Shown here: positions 50,310-60,854 of the stretch, in pieces
Layout: every line of letters begins with the position of its first letter
Numbering within the stretch: the first letter of the stretch is position 1
Origin: Hydractinia symbiolongicarpus
Lineage: Eukaryota > Cnidaria > Hydrozoa > Anthoathecata > Hydractiniidae
Assembly: GCF_029227915.1 (NCBI RefSeq)
Contig: NC_079878.1
Coordinates: forward strand, 18,168,001 to 18,232,000
Length of the DNA stretch: 64,000 nt
Direction: 5' to 3'
The notes under the pieces: model-generated
Database searches by the model: none
The model's input: the letters and a program-made list of their open reading frames with translations, nothing else
Told to the model about the DNA's origin: nothing
Program-made: the position numbers and the translations under genes

Positions 50310-51320
50310 ATTTATTTGATATAACTCTGGTAACTGGCAATTGGAAATTTCCCTTTACTCATATTCTGTATAATATGAGCATATGCTATTGCGCATGACG
50401 TCATATGATTTCGTTTATATGATTTAATATGATTATGTGTTAGTATTTAATGTATCTTACATTTAATATTATTATGTGTTGGTTATTGGCATTTATATAT
50501 CATTGATTTCCGCCATCGCCACGCGGGGCGGAATCTTTAAAATCGCCGGATGTAAAATAGAGATATATATAGATATATAGAGACAGCACAGAGCCTGGAA
50601 GCGGCGGGTAGTTAGTCCCAGTATAGATACTGTATACTTTTTCAGTTCATTGCATAGCTTACAGGCTAATAGTTTTCAACCAATGACAATACAGTATTAA
50701 CATTTTCGACCCGTCCCAAAGTCGCAATTTTTTAGGTAGCCAGAAAGCCAATTTTCTTGCTGGTGAAAGAGTAGAACTGCTATATCTGCATTAAAAAAAC
50801 GGCGAAAAAATACGTATTAATATTGAATTGTCTGTTAACGTTCCAAGACCAACCGAACATACCGAAAAGTTGAGCTAGGTATCACCTAGAACATTCCAAA
50901 TAGCTAGCTAACTAGCTAACATTGAAGAAATTTTAAATTTTGGTGGTGTTGAACTGAATTGTAGGTAATTAATATTTTAATTTAAAACTTCCCTGTAGCT
51001 ACAGTATTTTTCTAACTTAACAGGAAATAGTATTTTAAGTATCTAGGCTAGATATATAAATCTTTAAATATTTACAAAGTTATGCCATGCCATCATGATG
51101 TATGCTGACTGGGAAAAAATAAAGTATAGCTAGCTAGCTATAAATATACCACTTTTGCTAATTACATACCTTCCAACACTGGAATCCTGTAAAATGGGAG
51201 ATTGCGTGAACTTAGTTTAGGGTTTCTGTGAGGTGCTGCCATAGTTAGTGCCAAGGAAAAATTTAAGATTTTGAGCGTCACTCTAGATCCTAAGAAAAAT
51301 TTTGCTGAGTTTAGAAAAAG

Positions 51321-51878
51321 GTTGCCGATAAGCCGCAAACGCCCGCATATGTGGAGGCGAATTTGAGAAATTTTCGAATTAAATTAGCCCAAAACCGCCT
51401 GCACTTTCACGAACTCGCCCAGAGCATTCCTGAAGTGCAATTTCTTGTAACATGCAGACAAGGGTGCCGACTCGCCGAAAACACTGTGTATGTCAGGGCG
51501 GCCGCAGGCGTTTTTTTCGGGGTTTTCGTCTGTAACGCCTAAAAAGCCTGGGTCTGTCTGAAACCACCTGAAATGCTACACGGGCAAGCTCCTTGGTTCT
51601 CATTTAAATTCTTACGAGAAGAAGGGAGGTGCTATTTTGTCGTCGTACTTACAGTTTATTATTTGTTGGATTTTATTACAGCTATTTATAAAATAAATGA
51701 TATGGAAAACAGTCTTCCACTACCATTCCTCAACATTAAAAGAATAAATTATACATGGTAATAAATGTTTAAAAAATGTTGTTTCGGGTTGATCTCGGGT
51801 TTCTCCTGGCGAAATTTCAAGTTTTTATTAAATTGCCAGAACTCGACCGACAGGCGGCGTTTCCGGCAAGTCGGCAAC
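51321..51878. mobile_element. Possible short non-autonomous element with imperfect terminal inverted repeats
   Basis: The left end (51,321-51,346, GTTGCCGATAAGCCGCAAAC...) and the reverse complement of 51,854-51,878 (GTTGCCGACTTGCCGGAAAC...) agree at about 20 of 25 positions. The interior is richer in GC than its surroundings. No coding capacity and no clear target-site duplication are seen. It could be a MITE or chance. Confidence 0.3.
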
Positions 51879-52384
51879 CTCGTCCATGCAGTCGATAGTT
51901 GAAAGAAGGCACTTGAAGATAAAGAAGTTAATAAAGTTAATATATAGGTTTTTTATCAAGTAAATTTTATTGAAAACTATCGAAAACAGTTCTTTTAAGA
52001 ACTTTACTACCATTATATTATATAAGTTTATTTTTTAATTTTTTGAATCATTATTAGTGTCCCTTTTTCTTTGCTTTTTGGAACATTATTCGGGTCTATA
52101 AGGTTTTTGTCAGGCAAATACTTGAGTTTTTTTTCAAAACACCAAACTTGCTCGAAAACACCTGCACTTTTTACGGCACATGCAGCTTATTAACACCCTC
52201 GTTGGTTAAGGAGCTGCTGAAAAAATTTTTGGGCCCTGTTTGTGGGATATCGTCGTGTATTTCACGGACGGAAATCCGCTAAAGAGGGGGAGGGAGGTCG
52301 TCTGAATCCTAACCGCAATATACTGCTAACAGGGACAAAAAAAAGCCCCTTAACGCATATACCTAACGTAAATGTATGGTTTTT

Positions 52385-52910
52385 ATACAATAAAATGCGA
52401 TATATAAAGGTAGGGTGACCCTATGGATTTCGCCATGGGCAAACTATTAGTTAGCCATATTTTGTTTGTTTGTCAGTTCGTATTTTGTCTGTTTGTCTGC
52501 CAAAAGCGTCTTGTGTAAAACCACACAAAATGTAATGCGATACATTATGGGCAACCCTGTGAATTTTTCTATTGGTAAACGATTAGTATATATTATTAAT
52601 AGCCATATTTTGTCTGTTCGCTGGACACCCTTTTGTATGTATAGGAGTCTATACTCTATAATAATAATAGCCATATTTTGTCTGTTTGTCTGCCAAAAGC
52701 ATCTTGTGTAAAATCACGCACAAAATGAAATGTGTTATATAAAGGACGGACGACCCCATCAATTTTTTCAGGGTTAACAATTAGTCTTTTTATTGATACT
52801 AGACGTATTTTGTCTGTTTGTCGACTAAAAGGGACTTGTGTAAAACCACAAGCGAAATGAAATGTAATATATAAAGGACGGGTGACCCCATGGATTTTTC
52901 CACACATAAA
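52385..52910. repeat. Degenerate tandem repeat, units about 130-200 bp
   Basis: Three to four imperfect units repeat the blocks CATATTTTGTCTGTTTGTC (52,456; 52,481; 52,603; 52,671; 52,807), CTTGTGTAAAACCACA and TATAAAGGACGG.TGACCCC (52,401; 52,738; 52,871). Several small ORFs on both strands are by-products. Function unknown. Confidence 0.6.
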
Positions 52911-53519
52911 CGATATAGCATGATATATGCTGTTTGAAATTATGTGATTAAATAACTATATAAAAATGTAAATATGAAGGTCTCCAGGAATTAAATCCTG
53001 TCATACTGAGGCTGGGCATTTCTTAACATTTTTAAGATTTTTAAAAATTTCTTATTGAAAAGAACCCTGCGTATTTTCAATTACAGGTCAAGAAGCAACA
53101 CAATTTTTTTACTGAAGTTACATCCTGAAAAATTTTTTTTCTCAACGAAAAAAGTGTTTTAAAACAAAAAAAAGAGAAGAATAAAAAGTAAGACAGTTTT
53201 GGCCTAGAAGCATTTTGCTAGTAAAATTGAAGCAGGTCAAAAATAGAAAAAAAAACGTGTATACAACCAGCTAATCTAGCAAACTTGTGGATTACAACAG
53301 GTAGTATTTTATAAACGATTTTCAGGTTATAATTTATTTAGGAGTGGGAGGTAAGCTGTTTTAAGTGCATGTTTCAATTAAAATTATATAGCGTCACATA
53401 CTTTTTAACTTGATTTTGTGATGTATTGGTATCTTAGCAGACATAAGTTTGTTAATTTTTGCTATTGAAACAAAAAATTACAATGAATTTCTTTTCTTTT
53501 GTTAGGTTCGACAGCCGTG

Positions 53520-53744
53520 ACTCGGCAGAGTATAAAAGAGAAGAAACTCGACAGAGTATAAAAGCTAGTTATTCAGAACATTCAGATATTCAGAATTAAT
53601 TGAACTTACTGAACCTTGAACTTGAATTTACTTATCGGTTAACTTAATAGTGAATTAATAGTAAATTAATAGTGAAATTATTGGTGGACTTAATAGTGAA
53701 CTTATCGGTGAATTTAGTAGTGAATTTATTGGTGAAATTACAAA
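53520..53744 (+). promoter_or_regulatory. Repeat-rich 5' region with two TATA boxes
   Basis: Two 19-bp near-identical units, ACTCGGCAGAGTATAAAAG at 53,520-53,538 and ACTCGACAGAGTATAAAAG at 53,546-53,564, each carry a TATAAAAG box. They are followed at about 53,630-53,740 by degenerate units of the form TTAATAGTGAA, ending just before the ATG at 53,745. Placement suggests the element's promoter and 5' UTR. Confidence 0.45.
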
Positions 53745-54521
53745 ATGACAGAGGTTTCTCTAGCTTTTAAGATTTTTTTTCCTCGATCACACGTTACCAC
53801 CGCTAATATGAACCCCGCATATAAAAGCTGTCACCGTATGGTACTTTTACTTTCTGGTGATGTTGAAACTAATCCCTGGCCTTGCACTATTCTAAAGTCG
53901 GTATAGGGATCTTTTCATCAAGGGGATGTTAGGCTTGGAAATTTTACTGGTACACAATGTATGTGTAATTCCCTGTTTGCGATCGTTTGGTCGGCTCTTA
54001 AAAAAGTTTCTTTTTGGAATCCATGTGTTCTTGATCATATCCTTTACGAAGGAACAAAGTGGTACACAAACCTAGGATACACAAACCAGTACTTAAGCGC
54101 AAATGAGCTCCCAAATAGTTTGCTTCTTGAAAATGAGGTCATACAAATACAAAGTTTAGAAAATGTTTCTCATATTACAGACGATAGCACTTCATTACGC
54201 ACTTTTCATAATTCATCTGAACCCGATAAAGTGCAAAGAATGCTGGGCATTATTAGCGGCGTTAGTTTTGCTATAGTTTGGGACCACCCACAAATTTATT
54301 TATTTGATCCTTATAGTCGAACTAGTTTAGGACAAATAATTGAACAGGGTGCGTCAGTCGTTTTAAAATTTGATTCATTGCAACATGTTGAAAACTACAT
54401 ACGCGAAATATACGTCACCCCTGGCGAAGCAATGTGTCTTGAAACTCAATATTTCAAAATACTTACAACTGAACAGATAACTGGTGACATTATGCTTAAC
54501 ATTCGCGAAAAAGAAAACTAG
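53745..54521 (+). pseudogene. Helitron N-terminal region: 2A-like peptide and C76/OTU-like cysteine protease
   Basis: From ATG 53,745 the frame runs to 54,521 with one in-frame TAG at 53,904. Residues 38-46 (GDVETNPWP) match the ribosome-skipping 2A consensus DxExNPGP except that the Gly is Trp (TGG). After the TAG the same frame continues with GNFTGTQCMCNSLFAIVW, whose GTQC is the likely nucleophile Cys. Then come LDHILYEGTKWY, YLSANELPNS, FAIVWDHPQIYLFDPYSR and VVLKFDSLQHVENYIREIYV. The order resembles the C76/OTU-type thiol peptidase found in some animal Helitrons. There the LFD motif is followed by a His two residues after Asp; here that position is Tyr, so activity is doubtful. Upstream is the repeat-rich 5' region. 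The frame ends 39 bases before the repeat domain. Confidence 0.7.
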
Positions 54522-57500
54522 AACAACACAGGAAGTACCGTCAATCCGAGAAAGGCCGAGTGAAGCAAAGAAATTCAATAGGCAAATATCAGAAAACGGA
54601 ACATGGCCAAGCTAAGTTGAGCGAGTCGATAAGCAAATATCGGAAAACGGAACAGGGGCAAGCTAAGGTGAAAAATTCACTAGGCAAATATCAGAAAACA
54701 GAAAAGGGACACGCTAAGATAAAAGAGTCGATAGACAAATATCAAAATACAGTAAATGGTCGATCCAAGCTAAGAGAGTCGAAAAGTAACGGAAAAAGTA
54801 AAAAAACGGAACAGGGCCAAGTGAAGCAAAGGGAGTCCGTAGGTAAATATCGGGAAACTGAGCAGGGCCAACAGGCACAAAAAACTGCAAAGAAACGCCA
54901 TGTAGGGGAAGGTAAAGCAACAAAACGGAAGCGTGTTAACAATCTGCCTGATTCTGATGAAAAAATAAACCAATTTAAAAAATGTGTTGGGAATGGGCCA
55001 TTTTATATACGTGTCATATGTAATCGTTCTTTTATATAAGCGGTCAATTAAATTTTTTCGCCACATCGATTATCCTGCCATTCCAGAAGAGCATTTTCGC
55101 TTCAGAGTACAAAGTTTTGACGGCAAAGAGTACATATGTGCAACATGCCATTCAAAACTTACAAAAGGAAAAATTCCTTCCCAGGCTGTATCTAATAATC
55201 TCCAAATGTTTGATCTCCCAGAATCAATGAGCACATTACGACGATTAGAAAAAATTATTATATCTAAAAGAATTTTATTTAAACGAATTACAATAATGCC
55301 TAAAGGTCAGTGTCCTAAAATAAAAGGTGCAATATGTAATGTTCCAATAAAAGCCGATGAAATAAGCAATGTCTTACCAAGAGGAATGGATAATAATGGT
55401 GTAGTGCAAGTTGCGTTAAAGAAAAAACTGAATTTCAAATCTAACGTTTATTTAGAATCCGTAAGGCCAGATGTTATTCGGGAAGTTCTTTGTTATCTGA
55501 AACTGGTTAACCCTCTTTATTCAAGTATTAAAATTAATCTTACAAACATACCACCTTCCTGGATTAATTTAACATCTGAACATGAAACTGGGGAAAGTGA
55601 AAATAAAATGAACGTTGATTTTGCAATAAAATCGACTACATATAATAATATCGGTGATGTAAAAACCAAGATTGACGATTACCTGGACAATAGCGAAGAA
55701 GGGAATGAAAACCCGTTAAACGAATATCGCTTGCCTTGCCAAGAAACGTCTTTTGTTCCAACTATTCCACATGACCAAATTGATGATGGAAATATTGTTA
55801 TTTCTCCAGGAAAGAACAAATTTCCCATACCAATAATTTCTGATGAGCATTGTGAAGAACTTTCCCACCCTTATCTATTTGAAAGTGAAAGTGAAAATAA
55901 AATGAACGTTGATTTTGCAATAAAATCGACTACATATAATAATATTGGTGATGTAAAAACCAAGATTGACGATTACCTGGACAATAGCGAAGAAGGGAAT
56001 GAAAACCCGTTAAACGAATATCGCTTGCCCTGCCAAGAAACGTCTTTTGTTCCAACTATTCCACATGACCAAATTGATGATGGAAATATTGTTATTTCTC
56101 CAGGAAAGAACAAATTTCCCATACCAATAATTTCTGATGAGCATTGTGAAGAACTTTCCCACCCTTATCTATTTCCAACAGGTAAATTCGGATATCACAC
56201 GAAAAGACAAGTACCACTTTCCCCAACCAAGTATTTCAACCAAAGATTACTGAACTATAGACAGAAGTTTGCCTCTGATACTGACTATATATTCTTTGCT
56301 CATGCAGTGACTCAACATCTTAATTTAAATAGTCGCATAAACATCGCTATGCAAAAAATTAAAGCAGATGGTCTTACAGCAGGAATGATGTCTGCGAATT
56401 TTAAAGAAAGAGTTAAATCGTTTATAGCCAGTGACGACGCTTTCACGTTTATGAACACGTTGAAAGGAACTCCTGCATATTGGAAACGATTTCTCTTTGA
56501 AGTTTTGGCTATGGTAAAACAGCTAGGACTTCCAACATTTTTTATGACTTTGCCCTGTGCTGACTTAAGATGGAATGAACTGGTTAAAATCATTACTGAA
56601 TTAAAAGGTAATGACATATCTGAAGAAGAAATCGAAAATCTAAATTATTATCAAAGAACAGAGATTCTTAACAGTAATCCAGTTCTTCTAGCAAGACATT
56701 TCCAATACAGAGTTGAGACATTTTTTAAAACCATAGTTGTCAACGGGCCATTAGGTAAAGTAAACTACTACGCGATTAGAGTTGAATTTCAGGTTAGAGG
56801 TAGCCCACACATCCACTCTTTATTATGGGTTGTCAATGCACCAATTTTTACGCAGCGATAACAAAAAAGAATATATTGCCTTTGTGGATAACATAGTTAA
56901 ATGTCAGCTTCCTAATAAAAACAGCAACCCAGATCTCTACAAACTAGTTTCGACATATCAAACACATTTTCATTCTAACTCTTGTCGTAAATATAAAAAC
57001 AAGAATTGTCGATACTCTTTCGGCAAGTTTTTTACAGACCGTACAATTGTTGCTGAGCCTTTACCTGATAACATCTCAAAGAAAGAAAGAGAAACACGTT
57101 TAAAGAAAGAAAGGCTATACTAGAAAAAGTAAAAACTTACATAGATTCAAATTTGAATCCAAGATTTAATAATATTCTTCATCCAGATAAACCGAATTAT
57201 AACCAACCTTGTACAATTGAACAAATCCTTAAAAGTTTAGCCATAACAAAAAAAGAATATGAAAACGCACTAAGTATCTCACCTGATACAGGATTTCAAA
57301 TTCACTTCCAAAGGCTTCCAGATTCTTGTTTTATCAATAATTATTTTACTGAAGGTTTGAAGGCATGGGAAGCTAACATAGACATTCAACCTGTTCTTGA
57401 TTATTATAAAGCAGTTTCTTACATGTGTGCTTATTTGTCGAAAGTTGAAAATGAATCTTCAGAGGCAATGAAAAAAGCTGCATCGCAGGCACTAGAAACT

Positions 57501-57861
57501 GGTGATTCATCATTTGAACAGATGAAGTCAGTCGCAAATGCGTATCGAAATCATCGCGAAATGTCAGTTCAAGAAGCAGTAGCTACCATAATGCCAAAAA
57601 TATGGTTACGAAAGACATTTCCAGCGGTAGTTTTTGCAAATAGTAACATTCCTGAGAAGCGATACAGGGTTTGTCGTAACGAAGAAGAAATTTAAAGTTT
57701 ACCACCAGACAGTACGGATATTTTTAAACGAAACATGTTGGATAGATACATGGATAGACCAAATTTAGAATTTAAAAAAGGCAGATACCCCATGTTGGAA
57801 CAAATGTGTTATGCTGAGTTCTTGTCAAGCTATTCTATGAAAATAAAACCTAAACCAGAAG
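54497..57861 (+). pseudogene. Helitron Rep: repeat domain, Helitron-like N domain, HUH and two-tyrosine motifs
   Basis: The repeat domain (open from about 54,497; the first usable codon at 54,560 is GTG, not ATG) has six 17-residue units of the form GKYQKTEQGQAKxxxS. A frameshift near 55,030 leads to ICATCHSKLTKGKIPSQAV, MPKGQCPKIKGAICNVPI and HPYLFPTGKFGY, the start of the Helitron-like N domain. The HUH motif (PHIHSLLW) is at 56,808-56,816. A frameshift near 56,860 leads to TYQTHFHSNSCRKYKNKNC, another near 57,121 to the rest. The tyrosines are in SYMCAYLSK (57,420 and 57,432). An in-frame TAA at 57,693 is followed by FKKGRYPMLEQM. Rep nicks and joins DNA in rolling-circle transposition. 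A 294-bp in-frame duplication (55,593-56,180) is an added lesion. Confidence 0.88.
55593..56180 (+). repeat. In-frame 294-bp tandem duplication within the Rep ORF
   Basis: Copies 55,593-55,886 and 55,887-56,180 encode the same 98 residues (from ESENKMNVDF to ELSHPYLF). I saw two differences, both silent (ATC/ATT and CCT/CCC). The duplication keeps the frame and repeats the segment just before the Helitron N domain. Confidence 0.93.
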
Positions 57862-59813
57862 ATGAAAATGACAGTCAAGAAGAAGTCCAGTCCAGAAGTA
57901 CTTAAAGAAATAATAGCTGAGATTCAAGTCGAATCTCCTTATCCAAAAACTATACCTCTGATGTCATCAAAAGAAATGTTGAACTTGCAAAAAGAAAAAT
58001 GTGTTCTAAGATACCATGTACCTAGTCGAGACAAAAATCCAGAAGGATATGCACATCATTTGCTCTTTATGTTTTATCCTTTTCGCCAGGAAGCAGAATT
58101 GTTAAGTGAAAACTCGGGTACTTACACAGAGAAATTATTGGAAAACGGTGTATTAGAAATTATAAATACAAATAAAAGAATATGCGAACCATTTGGTGAA
58201 CTTGTTGAAGAAGCAATGAAAAATTTTCACGCAAATGTAAATAATCTTGATTCTTTCGCCGAACAGGAAAACAACGATGTTACTGATGAGATTAGTAATA
58301 TAAACAACCATGACACTGACGAAATTCGAAGTGAAACCGAAAACATCCTAGTTTTTGGAAACATTTTTTCATCTATTACTGAGCCTGGAATTTCCGAAGA
58401 CGAACTCCATGAAAAGATTCGATCATTAAATAAAACACAAAGGCAAATTTTGAAGTGGTAAATGATTGGGTTAGAACTTACGTAAAAGGTTTAGCATGTA
58501 ACGCACACCATAAAATTAAGCCAATTCACATTTTTCTAACAGGAAGTGCAGGTTGTGGAAAGTCCCATTTAATAACAACAATTTCTAACATTCTAAATAA
58601 AGCACTTTCCTATCGTGCAGGAAACTTAGAAAAGGATAAAATTCTCATTTTAGCACCAACCGGTGTTGCTGCCATTAATATAGAGGGAAATACAATACAT
58701 TCAGCCTTAGGTATACCAGCGGATAGAAGTTTCACTAAAAACATTTCTAAGTTAAGTGATAAAAAGAAATGTATGCTGCGAAACAAGCTTTCAGAACTAA
58801 GCGTTATTGTAATAGATGAAATCTCAATGGTTTCAAACAAGCTACTTTTACATATTCATCAACGGCTAACCGAAATATTTGGATGCGCAGATGACATTCC
58901 ATTTGCAGGAATATCTGTTATAGCATGTGGCGATTTCTACCAACTTCCACCAATTCAAGCAAGGCCAGTTTACGCAGAATACAAAGATGCATTATTAAAT
59001 CTTTCACATTGCTTGAAGCATTTTAAGATTACTGAACTAACGGAAGTTATGAGACAGCGTGATGATCAACATTTGATTGAATTATTAAACAATATCAGAG
59101 TAGAAAAATTAGACAGGCGACACGAAGATTTACTAAAATCTAAATTTATTTCACCAAATTACCCACATTACCCCAAAAATGCAATTCATATATTTGCTGA
59201 AAATCAACCCGCCTCTGAGCATAACAAAAAAATGCTTAATAGCATAACATCGGACGAAATAAATATCGAAGCTATTGACAAAATTCCAGAAAATATACCC
59301 GTGCAATTAGTCCAAAATCTTAATTCTCGACCTCAAATGGAAACAGGTGGACTTGCGCGAAACCTTCTGTTAAAGCTTCATGCATAAGTAATGTTGACGT
59401 CAAATATTGATGTATCTGATAAACTCATTAACGGACAGATAGGTACTGTTCATCGGTTGAAAATCGATAGCTCAGGAAATGTAACAAGAATATATTTGAA
59501 AATGGAAGACATGTATACTGGATTTAAAGCTGTGAGAACAGATCCATATGCTTTTCAAGAAAATGTTGTTCCAATTAACAGAGTAGAGAAAGAAATCAAA
59601 TTTAATAAACATAATCCATCTTCACCTTCTATGAGACGGCTGCAATTCCCACTAATGCTGTCATGGGCCTGCACTGTTCACAAGGTTCAAGGAAAAACGT
59701 TTGATAAAATTGTTGTCTGTTTTGATTTATTAAAACAACGAGCCTTTCACTCAGGACAAATCTATGTTGCATTAAGTCGAGTCACAAGTTTAGACGGTTT
59801 ATACCTTTGCTAA
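57862..59813 (+). pseudogene. Helitron PIF1-type SF1 helicase domain, frameshifted
   Basis: The linker (57,862-58,461) contains CVLRYHVPSRDKNPEGYAHH and MFYPFRQEAEL, typical of the region between Rep and helicase. A frameshift near 58,450 leads to the helicase. Walker A is GSAGCGKSHL (58,542-58,571). ILAPTGVAAINIEG is motif Ia. Walker B is VIDEISMVS (58,808-58,834). ACGDFYQLPP is motif III and LTEVMRQRD motif IV. An in-frame TAA at 59,385-59,387 separates this from MLTSNIDVSDKLINGQIG, WACTVHKVQGKTFDK and YVALSRVTSLDGLYL (motifs V and VI). All key residues of the SF1B/PIF1 family are present. The enzyme unwinds DNA 5' to 3' during transposition. A frameshift at 59,810 leads into the EEP part. 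Confidence 0.9.
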
Positions 59814-60489
59814 ATCAACCATTAAGTCAGACACACGAGCAACAGAGCAATACAATTACATGCGAGAACATTCAAAATTGACACAAAAAGAGCTGGTGTA
59901 GTTAGCGAAAATTCTATTATGGTCACTTTGCTTAATACAAGATCCTACAACAAGCATAAAAACGATATTAAATCCGACCGCGTTCTCATGGAAAGTGATT
60001 TATTATGCCTAACGGAAACTCAGATACCATTTAGTTCATACTGCGACACAAAACTAGATTACTTACTTTAATTCCAAACAACAATGTGGACAAATTTTCT
60101 AGTCTATTAGTTGGTCATAATGAAACTATGCAATTGTTTGATATTGTAAAAATTCCTGGTGCAATATTTTTTAGAATGACAAAAAGAACGTTTCACGAAA
60201 ACGCTATTATTGTTTTGCTTCTATATCGTAAAAATTCCCTAAATAGAGATGAGTCATTATACTCGGAGATTTTAATGTGAATGCATTTAGCGATGAAAAC
60301 TATTTCCTTGATTTTCTGACTGGATATAAACAAGTCGTAACCTCGCCAACTCATATATCAGGTTCACTTATTGACCATGTCTATATCCGTGAGAATGATT
60401 TAAATACTCTTAATGTCGAGACCTTCGTTAAAACTGTCTATTTCAGTGATCACGATGCAATCAGGCTTAAACTCTCTCTCTCTCTCTGA
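59814..60489 (+). pseudogene. C-terminal EEP (AP-endonuclease-like) domain of the Helitron, in several frames
   Basis: The linker TIKSDTRATEQYNYMREHSK (59,818 onwards, new frame) follows the helicase. Then come VTLLNTRSYNKHKNDIKSDR and SDLLCLTETQ (about 59,920-60,030), whose Glu matches the metal-binding E of EEP nucleases. After further frame changes, ILGDFNVNAF (60,262 onwards), SLIDHVYI and YFSDHDAIRLKL supply the GDFN and SDH motifs. C-terminal nucleases of this type mark Helentron-type Helitrons of animals. Length is about 220 codons with at least three breaks. The frame ends in a CT-rich tract at 60,470-60,487. The same domain exists in non-LTR retrotransposons, but direct continuity with the helicase favours the Helitron. 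Confidence 0.78.
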
Positions 60490-60854
60490 TTTGAAAAAAA
60501 ACAACCTATGGAACATAAAATCTTTACAGACGACTTCAAACAACTTTTTTCTTCGTGTTTTTAACCTCCTTTATTTTTTTTGGCATTTTAAACTTTTAAA
60601 TTAATATTGTCCTTGATCGCAACGCATATAATTGCTTTCCAACACGTTTTCTTAAGGCGGAAATCTTCAAGCCACAGGGCTTCTTGTTTAATATTATTTT
60701 GTGTTGGTTATTGGCATATTCATATTATTTTGTGTTAGTTATTGGCAAATTCATATTATTTTGTGTTGGTTACTAACGGGTGACTTAGGCAATTTCCCAA
60801 TATGTGCGTGTGCTATCCTAGAACGAACATTTCTCTATCTCTCTAAGGGAGCCA
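60490..60854. repeat. Non-coding end region with three 31-bp tandem repeats
   Basis: Three units beginning ATATTATTTTGTGTTGGTT lie at about 60,692-60,784, the last one degenerate. The same phrase occurs near 50,465-50,491. Before them is the stem AAGCC-ACAG-GGCTT. No gene is seen. Confidence 0.6.

Larger units (their letters stand above)
50310..53509. other. AT-rich non-coding region
   Basis: No convincing gene is seen in about 3.2 kb. It contains the ATGACGTCAT palindrome (50,395), a TGTGTTGGTTATTGGCAT copy (50,474) that recurs near 60,700, the 18-bp palindrome TATAGCTAGCTAGCTATA (51,125-51,142), a GC-richer island with weak inverted ends (51,321-51,878), and a degenerate tandem repeat (52,385-52,910). 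Short ORFs here lack coding character. Confidence 0.6.
53510..60790 (+). mobile_element. Degenerate autonomous Helitron/Helentron
   Basis: Gene fragments in order on one strand are: 2A-like peptide and Cys protease, 51-bp repeat domain, Helitron N/Rep domain with HUH and two-tyrosine motifs, PIF1-type helicase, EEP endonuclease. This is the layout of animal Helitrons of the Helentron type. At least ten frame breaks show it is dead. Termini are not proven. A small stem AAGCC-ACAG-GGCTT lies at about 60,671-60,684, before a run of 31-bp repeats, and could be close to the 3' end. Limits are approximate. Confidence 0.8.

Noticed and set aside
51351-51761. Two forward ORFs of 62-63 aa in the AT-rich region
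   Set aside because: No recognisable motif; they fall in the possible MITE and the AT-rich flank.
54375-55066. Reverse ORFs of 66-98 aa in the Helitron
   Set aside because: They are antisense shadows of the repeat domain.
59814-60489. EEP fragment as part of a non-LTR retrotransposon
   Set aside because: It follows the helicase directly on the same strand and no reverse transcriptase is present.
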